A stretch of 41,562 bases of DNA from the IMG/VR virus record IMGVR_UViG_3300028025_006074, positions 1 to 41,562 of that record. One strand, given 5' to 3'. This DNA comes from a virus. The position numbers and the translations under genes are program-made. Below, piece after piece: positions 8,250 to 18,219 of this stretch. Position 1 is the first letter of the stretch. The number at the start of each line of letters is the position of its first letter. The notes below the pieces were generated by a model. That model was not told the DNA's origin. It saw only the letters and a program-made list of their open reading frames with translations, and searched no databases.

Positions 8250-8950
8250 TATACTAAAGTTGTAATTTTTTTTATAACATCAATTAATACTAATACATCT
8301 TTTTCACAGTATTCTACGATACCTTTGATGTCTTTATTTGTCCAATATGCTTCATGAACTTTATTTCCTGTAATCTCCATATTTTTTGAAGATTCAACTC
8401 CCATAGAAACACACATCAATTCCAAAGACGCAATTGTTCCGTATCCACCATATTGCCACAATTCTTTCGTATCTAACGCCTTAATCTCCCATGGTTTTGT
8501 ATCATGGCCAGGTAATATCTTTGGCGGTAACAAACCGTTGATAATCATTCGTTTTGCTAACATTGGAATATCAAATCCCTTGACGTTATGCCCACACAAG
8601 AAAAATCCTAATTCACCAACTCTACGTAATAGTTTTTGAACATCTTGTAACAAATCTTTCTCATTTTCGTTACTGAATGATTGCACCTTTGTTTCACCCT
8701 TATCGGTTACAAAGGCAACACTCACACAAGCGATTCTTGCAAACTCAGGAACTAATGCCGCTCTATTGACAAACATTTGCCCAACGGGTTTATCTGCGTC
8801 CTCAGGGAATCTTTTTTGAAACCAATCGATATAATTTTCAAACACAAAAGAAAGTTCAAGATTGGATTTCTTTAATGACTCCCAATCAGGTTGTATTCCT
8901 ACGGTTTCAATATCAATAAAAAGTAATTTTTCTAATGGAATGTTAATCAT
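8249..8950 (-). CDS. DEDDy-type 3'-5' exonuclease (PolB-like/RNase H-like fold)
   Basis: The 233-aa protein has the three exonuclease motifs. Exo I is LLFIDIETVG (residues 9-18, catalytic Asp13 and Glu15), Exo II is CGHNVKGFDIPML (119-131, Asp127) and Exo III is EYCEKDV (213-219, Tyr214 and Asp218), so it is of the DEDDy class. It resembles the predicted 3'-5' exonucleases related to the PolB proofreading domain. No polymerase module is attached, and the DNA polymerase at 27780 carries its own Exo motifs, so this is a separate nuclease. It lies between dut and a GT4-like gene and overlaps both by one to four bases. A role in DNA repair or host DNA degradation is inferred. Confidence 0.8.
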   Translation of the reverse strand: MINIPLEKLLFIDIETVGIQPDWESLKKSNLELSFVFENYIDWFQKRFPEDADKPVGQMFVNRAALVPEFARIACVSVAFVTDKGETKVQSFSNENEKDLLQDVQKLLRRVGELGFFLCGHNVKGFDIPMLAKRMIINGLLPPKILPGHDTKPWEIKALDTKELWQYGGYGTIASLELMCVSMGVESSKNMEITGNKVHEAYWTNKDIKGIVEYCEKDVLVLIDVIKKITTLV

Positions 8951-10167
8951 GATTTATTCGCAATATCTATATAAAATTGTCTTCTATCGTTTGTAACATT
9001 CTTCAAGTCATACTTGTCTTTAACTGTTTCATATAACCTTTCACCCATATCTTTAATAAGATTTGGATTTTTAACTAATTTCTCAATGAACTTAGCCCAG
9101 TCTGCGTGGTTTCTTGATTCGTTAACTAAAATTGCATTTCCGTCAACAAAATTTCCATTGTCTAAACAATGTTTCAAATCGATAGTATAAGGACCAATGT
9201 TAGATGCGATGATTGCCTTTTTATAGAAACCAGCCTCAATTACCTTCAACTGAGATTTCATTCTATTAAACATTGTGTTTTTAATTGGGGACAAAGAAAT
9301 ATCAAACTTGGAGTAATTTTTAGCATAACCTGTAACAGGTTTTGTCCATACTCTGAGATATGATTCATCTTTACCCTCAGAATATTCTTCTTGAGTATAT
9401 TTTAGTAGATGATTTTTGTAACCTTCAGAAACTATTTTATAGTTTTGAGTGAATATCTTTTCATATTGTGCCCATACGGTTTCTGCAGGTAGAATATTTC
9501 TTTTGGTTTGTTCACCTGTTTGAGCATTTATTTCAGTTACGGAACCTCTTGTATCGAATCCACACAATACATATTGTACTTTATCTTTAAGGGGTAAGAT
9601 TTTTGAAAATCCTGAATCAAGTAATTGAAGATCGTGTAGGTGGGATGAACCACCTAGCCAACCAACTCTTACTTTATCTGATTCTTCAGTTTTTTCTTTG
9701 AATTGAGGTTCATTTGGATTAATCGCATTTGGAAATACAATTACATTTTTATTGTATTTACGGATTTCGTCCGCAAATATTTCCGTAGTTGTGGTTACGA
9801 ATTTGGCAACCTTAAGGTTATCAACAATCTTTTCATTAATTTTATTGACACGAATAATATCGTGGATAGGGTGCTCTTTACCTGGCATCCAATAGTCATC
9901 AATATCGCAAACTGTGACAACTCCTAATGAGTTCAACATTTGGATTAGTCTATTTGCTCTATCGAAATCAGGGCCAATACTTCTGTGAAATGCCACTATT
10001 TGGTATTGTGTCCAAAAATTAATATCATCATATGGTGTATCATAGACGATATCAACGTGAAATTCATCAGGATATTGATTTTGAAGAAAAATGTGAGGGT
10101 CAACCGAACGGAATTTACCAACACCAGATCGGTCTGAAGGGACTACTAAAACTTTAACTTTTGACAT
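8947..10167 (-). CDS. GT4-like glycosyltransferase (GT-B fold)
   Basis: A 406-aa GT-B protein. The N-terminal half starts VKVLVVPSDRSGVGKFR and includes VVTVCDIDDYW (residues 83-93), typical of phage and bacterial GT4-like proteins. The C-terminal half begins near VRVGWLGGSSHLHD, and QLKVIEAGFYKKAIIASNIG is the nucleotide-sugar-binding E-x7-type segment of retaining GT-B enzymes. It appears to be the first gene of the 1-10167 run: 53 bases separate it from the next gene upstream. I saw no clear promoter in that gap, so it could be read through from 12804. Substrate unknown. Confidence 0.72.
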   Translation of the reverse strand: MSKVKVLVVPSDRSGVGKFRSVDPHIFLQNQYPDEFHVDIVYDTPYDDINFWTQYQIVAFHRSIGPDFDRANRLIQMLNSLGVVTVCDIDDYWMPGKEHPIHDIIRVNKINEKIVDNLKVAKFVTTTTEIFADEIRKYNKNVIVFPNAINPNEPQFKEKTEESDKVRVGWLGGSSHLHDLQLLDSGFSKILPLKDKVQYVLCGFDTRGSVTEINAQTGEQTKRNILPAETVWAQYEKIFTQNYKIVSEGYKNHLLKYTQEEYSEGKDESYLRVWTKPVTGYAKNYSKFDISLSPIKNTMFNRMKSQLKVIEAGFYKKAIIASNIGPYTIDLKHCLDNGNFVDGNAILVNESRNHADWAKFIEKLVKNPNLIKDMGERLYETVKDKYDLKNVTNDRRQFYIDIANKS

Positions 10168-10220
10168 AAATTTAGAATATACTTCAAAGTATAAGTTTTA
10201 ATCTCTAATAAGAAAAGTGG

Positions 10221-10847
10221 TTAAGATAACTTTTTAATCTTCGTTACTTTACCTTCAAATATGTGTTTACCAACTTTGAAACTGAATAACTCATTTGTTT
10301 TGTCGGTAGATTCAACTAACAATCCGTTTTCTTTTAATGCGCCATTAACCGCCTCATTAATCATTTTCTGTAACAATTTATAGTCAATATTTGTTACCGG
10401 AGAAGGTTGAGTAGATTGTGTTTGTGGTTTGGATTTTGCTGACTCAGGCACATAGCTTCCAGGATTTTCTTTCATTAATCTTGAAGCACGTTCTACTAAA
10501 TCGTTTGATAATGTTGGGTTAGCCTGTTGAGGTTGAGAAATTGGATGCTCCATCATGAGTTTCTTAATCTCATCTGGAAGCCTTGAATTTTTAATAGCAT
10601 CTATAGTAGGGACACCAACCGGCTTAGTATTTTCAACAGGTAAAGATGATAAATACGGCTGACTCATTTGTTGAGATGGTTGTTCCTGCAGGTATTCTTG
10701 AGGAATATTGTATTTTGCTTGTGGCATATTAAATGATTCCACCATATTTGATGGAGAATTCATCTCTCTATTATCGATTCTTTTGATACCATCGGTCTTA
10801 TCCATGATGGCTTTAGAAATCATAAGTTTTTGCATTAATTGGTCCAT
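10221..10847 (-). CDS. Hypothetical Pro/Gln-rich protein
   Basis: Not recognised. The 208-aa product has a charged N-terminal helix (MDQLMQKLMISKAIMDKTDG), a low-complexity Pro/Gln/Ser-rich middle (roughly residues 45-155, including QEQPSQQMSQPYL) and a compact C-terminal segment. The latter starts at VTNIDYKLLQKMINEAVNGAL and ends in a beta-rich FSFKVGKHIFEGKVTKIKKL. The middle looks intrinsically disordered. No signal peptide or membrane segment is seen. It is the last gene of the 10221-12804 run, two bases after the WYL-like gene. A structural or scaffold-type role would be guesswork. Confidence 0.65.
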   Translation of the reverse strand: MDQLMQKLMISKAIMDKTDGIKRIDNREMNSPSNMVESFNMPQAKYNIPQEYLQEQPSQQMSQPYLSSLPVENTKPVGVPTIDAIKNSRLPDEIKKLMMEHPISQPQQANPTLSNDLVERASRLMKENPGSYVPESAKSKPQTQSTQPSPVTNIDYKLLQKMINEAVNGALKENGLLVESTDKTNELFSFKVGKHIFEGKVTKIKKLS

Positions 10848-10849
10848 AA

Positions 10850-11230
10850 TTAGAATTTTGCTATAATAATAATCGAAGTCATACTTTTGTCACCATTTGG
10901 ATTAAAATTAGGTCTCATTTCTGTAAAATTTTCTCCACTTGGTTTCAGGGATAGTAATTTATCTAATCTAAAAAGTCTCCACCCTGGTAAAGGTTGTTCT
11001 CCTTTGTAGGCTGTGTGAGATGAACCTTCTTCATCCCACGCTCGTAATACTTTATTTCCTGCTTTACTTGTACCTAAACACACAGGTTCAATTTGTCTAA
11101 GCCCTCTACCACCTGGCTCATCACCATCGTAATAGATAATCACTTTCTGTTTGTTTTTAATAGCGTTAACGACGCTATCGACAGAAGCGATTTCACAAAT
11201 TAAACCTTTAAGTGTTTCTTGTAATTTCAT
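10850..11230 (-). CDS. Small WYL-domain-like protein
   Basis: The 126-aa protein has a short N-terminal helix followed by a beta-rich region: KQKVIIYYDGDEPGGRGLRQ (residues 27-46), IEPVCLGTSKAGNKVLRAWD and GWRLFRLDKLLSL. The order (YY..., R.IEP, G...L.AW, R.FRLD.I) matches the SH3-like WYL domain, which binds nucleic acid or nucleotide ligands in regulators and some CRISPR and defence proteins. No DNA-binding HTH is attached. It overlaps its upstream neighbour by one base (TAATG). A regulatory or nucleic-acid-sensing role is inferred from the fold guess alone. Confidence 0.55.
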   Translation of the reverse strand: MKLQETLKGLICEIASVDSVVNAIKNKQKVIIYYDGDEPGGRGLRQIEPVCLGTSKAGNKVLRAWDEEGSSHTAYKGEQPLPGWRLFRLDKLLSLKPSGENFTEMRPNFNPNGDKSMTSIIIIAKF

Positions 11231-11523
11231 TAAAAGTTAGGGTAAGTTTTTGACGAATTGAATTTATTTATTTTTATTTCATTTTTTCTTTCAACTACAT
11301 CAGTAATTGTTCCTGCATTTACGTTGTAGACATCCAAGAATGTACCAGTACCTCTACCCATAGAATCACCATCAGCGATAGCATCTCTGTTAACGACAGA
11401 ATATTCGTTACCAACTGCGTTAAAATCATTTTTAGGTATTAGTTTTGCTCTTTCTACATCGCCAATTGCTGTCAACGCATTTGGGATATCTTGAGATAAA
11501 TCGATTGCGAGTTCGTTTCCCAT
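11230..11523 (-). CDS. Hypothetical small protein
   Basis: Not recognised. It is a 97-aa acidic-to-neutral protein beginning MGNELAIDLSQDIPNALTAI. The middle is rich in Asn, Asp and Gly (VVNRDAIADGDSMGRGTGTF) and the C-terminal third is basic (VVERKNEIKINKFNSSKTY). There is no signal peptide, transmembrane helix or cysteine. It sits in a compact run of small genes, two bases after the 158-aa gene and overlapping the WYL-like gene by one base, which supports that it is real and co-translated. Function unknown. Confidence 0.6.
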   Translation of the reverse strand: MGNELAIDLSQDIPNALTAIGDVERAKLIPKNDFNAVGNEYSVVNRDAIADGDSMGRGTGTFLDVYNVNAGTITDVVERKNEIKINKFNSSKTYPNF

Positions 11524-11525
11524 AA

Positions 11526-12002
11526 TTATAATTGTTTCATTATTTCGTTTATTCTTTTAAGACTTTCAGTTACGGACTCATCAAACCTTTCAACATTTTT
11601 AGTGTGTTGTTGAGATTGTCTAACATTGTTGAAATTCTTTTTTTCATGAGGTTTAATGAATTGATTCTGCATTCCTGCATTCATTTTATTTGTCTTGGTC
11701 ATTTTGGTATAGTCCCTCATTTTCCTTAACTCATTGTTAACCCAATTTTTCATTTCAACACCACCATTCAAAATGAATGACGGTTCTTTATGATTTCCGA
11801 TAAAATTATCAAAAAAGTTTTTTATTCTTTTTAATTGTTTGTACTCTATAAAATTTTTGTCTTGTAATTCTTTGTTTCTGTTAAATCCCTCAGTATTTTC
11901 ATCGGCATTTTTTACCATGTGGAAACATTTTTTCATATGGTCCCTCATAGTAGATGGAAATTCAATCTCACCTTTGGCCGAATTATATAAATCGTTATTC
12001 AC
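11526..12002 (-). CDS. Hypothetical basic helical protein (GTG start)
   Basis: Not recognised. A 158-aa, Lys/Asn/Met-rich, mostly helical protein. The only suitable start is GTG at 12002, giving MNNDLYNSAKGEIEF; it lies in the last codons of the upstream gene, an 8-base overlap that suggests translational coupling. The segment NFFDNFIGNHKEPSFILNGG and the C-terminal RFDESVTESLKRINEIMKQL are the best-structured parts. No cysteine pairs or membrane segments are seen. The high positive charge would suit binding to nucleic acid, but this is inference. Confidence 0.6.
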   Translation of the reverse strand: MNNDLYNSAKGEIEFPSTMRDHMKKCFHMVKNADENTEGFNRNKELQDKNFIEYKQLKRIKNFFDNFIGNHKEPSFILNGGVEMKNWVNNELRKMRDYTKMTKTNKMNAGMQNQFIKPHEKKNFNNVRQSQQHTKNVERFDESVTESLKRINEIMKQL

Positions 12003-12804
12003 CTTGAATTATTTTTATTAAATCTTTTTTTGAAAACCCGTGCTTTTGAGCTTGTTTAATTAATGACTGAAGATTTTTTTTCAAAACTGGAGATAAACTT
12101 TCAGTTTCTTTTTTTCCAACATCTGCCGAACCTGAATCTTTTTTCTTCGCCAACATATCTTCCACAACTTTGATTGCCTTTTGTTTTTGTATTTCGGAAA
12201 GAGTTGCTCTTGTTATAAAATTTGGATCGTCAGAATATTCTGACTTTTCATCTTTTTTACACGTCCAATCTTTACCTTGTTGTGATACTCGTTCTTTGGC
12301 ATCATCTTTTTCCATTCCTAATTCTTCTACAAAATATTTGTAAGTTTCACATCCATCCATATCTTTGGTTTCCTCATAACCAAATGCTCCTGACATATCT
12401 ATTTCTTTCACTTCTCCCTCACCATAATAAGTTCGGTATCCACGAGAAATTGGATCGTTTGTAATTCTAGACGCCGCTACTGTTTGGTCCATAGTTTTTC
12501 TTGGATGTAATCTTGGATCTAAAATTGGAATTTTAGAATTTGACATGCTTCCATCAGAATTTACCAATTCCTCTAAATCAGTTTTCAAAGTTTTTGTGTC
12601 TTTGATTTTCTTTTCTTTTGTAACTTTTTTCAAATGTTTTTTCACCTTATCACCCTTTTCTTTTGAGAAGTGAACGACCTCATCTTTTTTACGCGCTTCG
12701 GTCAAAGTATTCTCAACAGAGAAATATAAGGAATACTTATCTCCCTTATCTCTCATAAGAAAATAATAAGGTGATGAAAAAAATTCAGTATCTACAGGAA
12801 TCAT
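11995..12804 (-). CDS. Hypothetical Lys/Glu-rich protein, first gene of a five-gene run
   Basis: Not recognised. The 269-aa product starts MIPVDTEFFSSPYYFLMRDK and then has a strongly charged stretch (residues 45-75, rich in Lys). A moderately conserved-looking middle contains ILDPRLHPRKTMDQTVAASR. Around residues 135-185 it has two cysteines and GMEKDDAKERVSQQGKDW. The C-terminus is a Lys-rich helix ending SKKDLIKIIQGE. A TATTTAT element lies 16 bases upstream, divergent from the one serving the giant fibre gene. The five genes downstream of this promoter are all tightly packed, so this gene probably leads their transcript. Confidence 0.62.
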   Translation of the reverse strand: MIPVDTEFFSSPYYFLMRDKGDKYSLYFSVENTLTEARKKDEVVHFSKEKGDKVKKHLKKVTKEKKIKDTKTLKTDLEELVNSDGSMSNSKIPILDPRLHPRKTMDQTVAASRITNDPISRGYRTYYGEGEVKEIDMSGAFGYEETKDMDGCETYKYFVEELGMEKDDAKERVSQQGKDWTCKKDEKSEYSDDPNFITRATLSEIQKQKAIKVVEDMLAKKKDSGSADVGKKETESLSPVLKKNLQSLIKQAQKHGFSKKDLIKIIQGE

Positions 12805-12820
12805 ATCGCAGTTTTTATCT

Positions 12821-12827
12821 ATAAATA
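12821..12827 (-). promoter_or_regulatory. TATTTAT promoter-like element for the 12804 operon
   Basis: On the minus strand the sequence AGTATTTATAG ends 16 bases before the ATG at 12804. The same heptamer occurs before most other transcription units in this window. It may act as a late-promoter -10 element. Confidence 0.45.
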
Positions 12828-12840
12828 CTATGACATAAGG

Positions 12841-12847
12841 TATTTAT
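12841..12847 (+). promoter_or_regulatory. TATTTAT promoter-like element for the giant fibre gene
   Basis: GGTATTTATCATTAG lies nine bases before the ATG at 12857. It is only 13 bases from the divergent copy at 12821-12827, forming a compact two-way promoter region. The short gap would give a very short 5' leader, and no Shine-Dalgarno sequence is visible. Confidence 0.45.
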
Positions 12848-12856
12848 CATTAGTTT

Positions 12857-15800
12857 ATGGCATATCAAAATATTAATCAGTATAATTTTAGACGTTGGGG
12901 GATTAGACCTGTCAATGAAATTACCGATATCTGTTTAGCATCAGACGAGAAGGACTATGACCAGGAGGTAATTTTTTCACCATTATTAATAGGTGAAGAT
13001 GATGGAAATAGAATGCCATTCAAATTCGATTTCAATAGTACGGGTACAACGATATGCCAATCAGGTTCCTGTACTTTTGATAATGATGTAATTGTTTCTG
13101 AAAATTATTGGAATCCTGAGGACATCGATCCTAACTTTTGTCCAAAAGTAACTGACTTATGTGATGTAGGTTTGACGGGTATTGATAATGGTTTGGTTAA
13201 AAAAATGTCAGGAGAGACAATACAAATCACAACAGGACTTTATACAAACAACACAGACAAATATAGTAGATACAAATACGATAGGAGAATGAAACTTCAT
13301 CCTATAACAGGATTTACTACAACACAAAATAGATTGTGGAATGATAACTCGTATAGTTACGATTTGAATTACGCAACTGATGGTGGTACAGTTGGATATT
13401 TTGCCCGATTGGATGGAGGATTTTTTCAAGGGTTTTACAAAATACCAGGATATGACTATCAAATTTTCCCACAAAGAGTTCCGTTAGGATGGACTGCCGA
13501 GTTCATGTTAAGATACCGATGGACAGGAGATACAAGTGTCGGACTTAACAATCGATATCCGAATAATAAAGGTACATTCTTTTATATGGGTTCTCGGGCT
13601 GAAAACAAATTTTATCATTATGCCGATGGTGAACCAAAACAAGATACGGGATATACAAGAGTAACCTCAGGATTAACTTGTATGCATACTTGTGGATGTG
13701 CTAGTTCCGCTAATACCTCATCTGATTGTCTTGAAGTGTATCAGATTTCAGGTGGGACATCAAAAAATTGTTCGTGTGGATGTAGTTGTGAATGCCAAGT
13801 CAACGCACAATATCCTGAAAAAGATCCATTATATGATGGTGTATCAAATGGATTATCGATAAGGTTGAGTGGAGACACAGGTAACCCAAGAGTTTGTATC
13901 AAGACATATAGAATTACTGGTGGTTGTGAAACAAGTGGTACTTGTTTGACAGGACTAACATATCAAACAGGAACCTCAGTAACTGAATGGTGTTCAACTA
14001 GAGGTATTTTCGATGAATGTAAAAATACACCATATATTAATGTGGAACATTGGGTTCAAATTGATGCCGTGTTCCAAAGAAATCAGTGGTTGGACACATG
14101 TGACCTTTATGAAAAGGGAGGATTAGGTCTTCTTGTGGATACAATTTATACCGCCACACCTGCCAATAATAGTGTCAGTTTGATTGAACCACCTCTTACT
14201 CATGAATTACCTTACGATCCGGCAACAACTGAAATTGTAACATTCAATGACAATTGGACTGAAGAAAAGAAATATAGATTAGGGACACTAAAGATATTCG
14301 TTAACGGTAAACTATTCATGGTCGCCGAAAACTTTGAAGAAATCATACCAAGACTATTAGATGTTCAAAAAGAAAAACAAATTGGTGTTGGATACAATAT
14401 TTCTTTGGGTGGAGGAACTCAGGGGCTAAAAGATAATCTAACATTCTCGGGAGGGTGTCCTGAGTCTATTAGTGGAATTACTTATCAGCAAGACCCTGAA
14501 TGTTTAACAACTCATGATTTAGATAACACAATATATTCAGGATTAACTACACATATTAAGTTAGAAGAATATTTTGGTGGTAGTATGATTGGAGATATTA
14601 GTGCGTTCAGGATGTATGTTGAACCACTAAACGCTTCTCAGGTAAAACACAATTTTAGAATACTAAAAAATAAATATACATTATTAAATCCTGAATGTCC
14701 TGATTGTGCTATAATCGTTCCAAGTAATGATTTAACTTATGAATTGATTCAAGCCACACCTACTCCTACTCCAACACAAACTCCTACACCTACAGTTACA
14801 ACTACACCGACTGAGACTCAAACACAAACACCTACTGAGACTCCGACACAAACGGTGACTCCAACTAATACTTCTTCACAAACTCCTACTCCATCAACAA
14901 CTGCGACTGTAGGACTAACACCAACTGCCACAGAAACTCAAACTCCAACACCTACTGAAACTCCAACTAATACACCGACCAACACAGAAACGGCAACAAG
15001 TACTCCGACAAATACTCCAAGTGAAACACCTACTAACACTCCAACATCTACAGAAACGCCAACTGTAACTCCAACTTCAACTGTTACGGCTGGTTTGACA
15101 CCAACTCCAACAGAAACACAAACTCCAACACAAACATCAACTCCAACACCGACATTGCCGGACGAAGGGTTCTTATTACAAGAAGATTATTTTATGATTC
15201 TTCAAGAGGATGGGTTTGGGATTTATATTGAGGTTGGAAATCCGACTTCAACTCCTACACCAACGCCTACTCCAACACCAACTAATACCGAAACTCCAAC
15301 ACCAACTAACACATCAACACAAACTCCGACAAATACGGCGACCGGAACTCCGACACAAACAAGTACACCAACTAACACATCAACTCCAACTAATACTAAC
15401 ACCCCAACAACAACGCCAACATCAACACAACCTGCGGGGTTATTAATTAATCTTGATTCAGGAAATTTAACATCTTATCCTGGTACAGGTAGTACATGGT
15501 TTGATTTAGCGGGAACAGCAAATAATGCTACATTATTTAATTCACCAACATATTCATCTTCTTATGACGGAATATTACAATTTGATGATGTGTCTTTAGA
15601 ATATGGTACAATACCTGATATTGGAACTTTATCTAATTGGACTGTTGAGGCATGGTTTAGATTAACAACTTCATTGACAGGTAAAGTTTCGTCAATAGTT
15701 TCAAACCAATTTAACAACTCAGTTTTGAATTTTAGTATTGGTACGAATAACATGCCAACTAATTCTAATCTAGCAGTAGGATTTTATAATCTCAGTAATG

Positions 15801-18214
15801 GTGGATGGAAAACAACTTCAGGATTTGTTCCTGTTGTGGGTAGTTGGTACCAAGTTGTTGGTACATATGATGGTACGACAGTGAGACAATATGTTAATGG
15901 GGTGGCATCTGGTGGAACATTAACTACATCAGTGGCTTCACAATCAGGTGGTGAAATAAGACTGATGAGAAGATGGGATGAAACTTTAATCTCAAATAAT
16001 CTTGTTGATGGTGATTTGGCAATTGTAAAAATTTATAATACAGCATTATCATCATCGGACATTCTTCAAAGTTACAATGACACTTACACAAGATTTTTGG
16101 AACCGACACCAACACCAACAACAACAAGTACTCCAACTGTAACCCCTACTAACACGAATACACCGACCCCAACAAATACCGTAACACCAACTGTAACCCC
16201 AACAAATACTCCAACACCTACATCAGCGGCAACTAGTATCTTCACAGTATCAGTTTCTCAAGTAGGACCTGATGTTGTATGGAGTGGTTCAGGTAGTTTT
16301 AATTTAACGGCTCTATCTTTAGTTGGTAGTGGAAGTAATGGGTCAGCGTTTGCTGCACTTTCTGGCATTTGGGCAATCGGTCCAACCACGACAGTTCAGA
16401 GATATGGGGGTGCATCGTTAACAGGTTACTCAACCACTTTTGGAAGCAACCTTGTTGTTCCAACCCCAACATCTTCAGGTTCAACATTTGGTATTTTTCC
16501 TGGTGGTGTAAGTGGACGTTTAGTAATGGTCCCTTCAGGATATACATCAAATACAGTTATTAGTGGAACTGCAACCTATCCAGGAGCAACAATTGCAAGT
16601 ATGGGGCTAACACCTGGAACATACACATGGGCGTGGGGCTCAGGTGCAAATTCAAGTTCAATCGTAATGACAATTGAAGGGTCATCAGTATCACCTACTC
16701 CAACCGCAACAAATACCGCAACACCAACTGTAACTCCGACTAATACATCAACTCCGACTAATACTCCAACAGTAACTCCAACACCTAATATAGTAACTTC
16801 GGGGCTTATTATGCAATTAGATGCTAATAAAACCGATAGTTACCCTGGTTCAGGTACGACAATTTTTGATTTAACAGGATCATTCAATAATACTTTATCG
16901 GGTGGGGCAACTTTCACAACTCTAAACGGTATTAAATGTTTTGATTGTAGTACTGGTACTGAGTCAATTCAGGTTAGTAGTACAGGACCATCTCTACCAA
17001 CTACAGGGTATACATATGTAACTTGGGCAAGAATTATTCCAAGTTCAATTGGGTGGAGGTCTTTATTAAGAACAAACAATAATTTGCCAATTTTAGTAGA
17101 ACAAGGAACCGATAATTTAGGTTACTATAATACAGTATTCCGAGATTCAGGGTATGACGTTACATCGGTTGAAGAAGTGTGGGTACAATATGCTGTAGTC
17201 GGAGACAATACGTCAAGTATTTTCTATATTAATGGAACTCAAGTTGGAACGGTTGCTTTTGGTGCGGGTGGGGACACTCACGTAATGTGGGGTAATAACC
17301 TTCTTGCGGGGCAACCATTTGGATATTTAGCAAATTTATATTTCTACAATAGAAAATTAAGTTTCTCTGAGATAAATCAAATGTATAATTTTTTATCTCC
17401 AAATTTTGTGGAACCGACCTCAACACCAACAACAACAAGTACTCCAACGGTTACACCAACTAGGACAGCAACACCAACTGTAACTCCAACTAATACTAAT
17501 ACTCCAACACCATCCGCAACACCAAATATTGTATCTACCAACTTACAACTTTATTTACAACCAAGTAGTTACGTTGGGTCTGGTACTGTTTGGGATACTT
17601 CAGTTGGAACAACTGACGCAACACTATCAGGTAGTCCAACCTATAACGTATCAAGTGGATTCACATTCAACGGAACATCATCTTTCGGTAGAATACCGAG
17701 TGTTAATGGGGTGACAAACTTTACAAATTCTCAACAATATACTGTCGAGGTATGGTTCAACCCTGCTAACGGTCAACCAAACTCAGGTGAAGCTGAATTA
17801 TTAGAAAAATGGAACTTAAATAACGAAGCAAGATACCCTTATACTATTAGATTTAACGAAGGTGCGAGTAGTATGTTAGTTGCCGCTTTTGACGGAACTA
17901 ACTTCCCTCAAGTCAGTGTAACAGGTTTCCCTGTGAATACTTGGAGACAAATAGTTGCGGTATTCGATTTTGTTGGTAAAACTCTAACAGTTTATAGAAA
18001 TGGTGTATCTGGCGGAACTACAAGTTTAATTGGTGTTGGACAAGTAAGTAATACAAGTCCTGTTGGTATTGCAGGTAGAGTTGCGGCAGGTACTGGAGGA
18101 TTACAAGTTCCATTCAAAGGAACTGTTGGAATAATAAGAATGTATGATACATCATTAACCTCATCACAAGTATTACAAAACTTCAATGCAGATAAATCCA
18201 AATACGGACTATAA
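12857..18214 (+). CDS. Giant multi-domain adhesin/fibre protein with LamG-like domains and Pro-Thr linkers
   Basis: This 1785-aa protein is built of globular domains joined by mucin-like Pro-Thr linkers. Residues 1-633 are the N-terminal region, with a Cys-rich patch (about 273-390) and a LamG-like fold ([40 protein letters not shown]). Linkers lie at 634-768, 796-859, 1083-1122, 1279-1310 and 1520-1556. LamG/concanavalin-like domains lie at about 860-1082, 1311-1519 and 1557-1785, each ending in a strand pair like [19 protein letters not shown]. Residues 1123-1278 are a different beta domain with [14 protein letters not shown], like the region before PEP-CTERM tags. It is probably a virion-surface carbohydrate-binding fibre. 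No signal peptide is seen, as expected for a virion protein made in the cytoplasm. Confidence 0.75.
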   Translation: MAYQNINQYNFRRWGIRPVNEITDICLASDEKDYDQEVIFSPLLIGEDDGNRMPFKFDFNSTGTTICQSGSCTFDNDVIVSENYWNPEDIDPNFCPKVTDLCDVGLTGIDNGLVKKMSGETIQITTGLYTNNTDKYSRYKYDRRMKLHPITGFTTTQNRLWNDNSYSYDLNYATDGGTVGYFARLDGGFFQGFYKIPGYDYQIFPQRVPLGWTAEFMLRYRWTGDTSVGLNNRYPNNKGTFFYMGSRAENKFYHYADGEPKQDTGYTRVTSGLTCMHTCGCASSANTSSDCLEVYQISGGTSKNCSCGCSCECQVNAQYPEKDPLYDGVSNGLSIRLSGDTGNPRVCIKTYRITGGCETSGTCLTGLTYQTGTSVTEWCSTRGIFDECKNTPYINVEHWVQIDAVFQRNQWLDTCDLYEKGGLGLLVDTIYTATPANNSVSLIEPPLTHELPYDPATTEIVTFNDNWTEEKKYRLGTLKIFVNGKLFMVAENFEEIIPRLLDVQKEKQIGVGYNISLGGGTQGLKDNLTFSGGCPESISGITYQQDPECLTTHDLDNTIYSGLTTHIKLEEYFGGSMIGDISAFRMYVEPLNASQVKHNFRILKNKYTLLNPECPDCAIIVPSNDLTYELIQATPTPTPTQTPTPTVTTTPTETQTQTPTETPTQTVTPTNTSSQTPTPSTTATVGLTPTATETQTPTPTETPTNTPTNTETATSTPTNTPSETPTNTPTSTETPTVTPTSTVTAGLTPTPTETQTPTQTSTPTPTLPDEGFLLQEDYFMILQEDGFGIYIEVGNPTSTPTPTPTPTPTNTETPTPTNTSTQTPTNTATGTPTQTSTPTNTSTPTNTNTPTTTPTSTQPAGLLINLDSGNLTSYPGTGSTWFDLAGTANNATLFNSPTYSSSYDGILQFDDVSLEYGTIPDIGTLSNWTVEAWFRLTTSLTGKVSSIVSNQFNNSVLNFSIGTNNMPTNSNLAVGFYNLSNGGWKTTSGFVPVVGSWYQVVGTYDGTTVRQYVNGVASGGTLTTSVASQSGGEIRLMRRWDETLISNNLVDGDLAIVKIYNTALSSSDILQSYNDTYTRFLEPTPTPTTTSTPTVTPTNTNTPTPTNTVTPTVTPTNTPTPTSAATSIFTVSVSQVGPDVVWSGSGSFNLTALSLVGSGSNGSAFAALSGIWAIGPTTTVQRYGGASLTGYSTTFGSNLVVPTPTSSGSTFGIFPGGVSGRLVMVPSGYTSNTVISGTATYPGATIASMGLTPGTYTWAWGSGANSSSIVMTIEGSSVSPTPTATNTATPTVTPTNTSTPTNTPTVTPTPNIVTSGLIMQLDANKTDSYPGSGTTIFDLTGSFNNTLSGGATFTTLNGIKCFDCSTGTESIQVSSTGPSLPTTGYTYVTWARIIPSSIGWRSLLRTNNNLPILVEQGTDNLGYYNTVFRDSGYDVTSVEEVWVQYAVVGDNTSSIFYINGTQVGTVAFGAGGDTHVMWGNNLLAGQPFGYLANLYFYNRKLSFSEINQMYNFLSPNFVEPTSTPTTTSTPTVTPTRTATPTVTPTNTNTPTPSATPNIVSTNLQLYLQPSSYVGSGTVWDTSVGTTDATLSGSPTYNVSSGFTFNGTSSFGRIPSVNGVTNFTNSQQYTVEVWFNPANGQPNSGEAELLEKWNLNNEARYPYTIRFNEGASSMLVAAFDGTNFPQVSVTGFPVNTWRQIVAVFDFVGKTLTVYRNGVSGGTTSLIGVGQVSNTSPVGIAGRVAAGTGGLQVPFKGTVGIIRMYDTSLTSSQVLQNFNADKSKYGL
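14756..15160 (+). repeat. Pro-Thr linker repeat 1 (giant fibre gene)
   Basis: About 135 residues made almost only of Thr and Pro with Asn, Gln, Glu and Ser, in units such as [19 protein letters not shown]. At DNA level it is a degenerate run of ACNCCN and ACTAAT-like hexamers, so most units vary in the third codon position. Confidence 0.9.
15242..15433 (+). repeat. Pro-Thr linker repeat 2 (giant fibre gene)
   Basis: About 64 residues of TPTPTNT-type repeat, separated from linker 1 by a 27-residue insert ([20 protein letters not shown]). It leads into the first internal LamG-like domain. Confidence 0.88.
16103..16222 (+). repeat. Pro-Thr linker repeat 3 (giant fibre gene)
   Basis: About 40 residues of Pro-Thr repeat between the first internal LamG-like domain and the PEP-CTERM-associated-like beta domain. 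Confidence 0.88.
16693..16786 (+). repeat. Pro-Thr linker repeat 4 (giant fibre gene)
   Basis: About 31 residues of Pro-Thr repeat ([20 protein letters not shown]) joining the PEP-CTERM-associated-like domain to the next LamG-like domain. Confidence 0.88.
17414..17523 (+). repeat. Pro-Thr linker repeat 5 (giant fibre gene)
   Basis: About 37 residues of Pro-Thr repeat before the C-terminal LamG-like domain. Its start ([16 protein letters not shown]) closely resembles linker 3, suggesting internal duplication of linker-plus-domain units. Confidence 0.88.
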
Positions 18215-18217
18215 AAA
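18185..18217 (+). repeat. 3'-end module of the giant LamG gene (reference copy)
   Basis: The last ten codons of the giant gene read NADKSKYGL-stop and continue into AAAA. The 18 bases from 18200 to 18217 recur exactly at 19121-19138, and a weaker copy lies at 20028-20041. Confidence 0.7.
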
Positions 18218-18219
18218 CA

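Noticed and set aside
10176-10189. Small hairpin ATACTTCAAAGTAT in the gap before the GT4-like gene, considered as a terminator
   Set aside because: Only a 6-bp AT-rich stem with a 2-base loop and no T tract in either direction.
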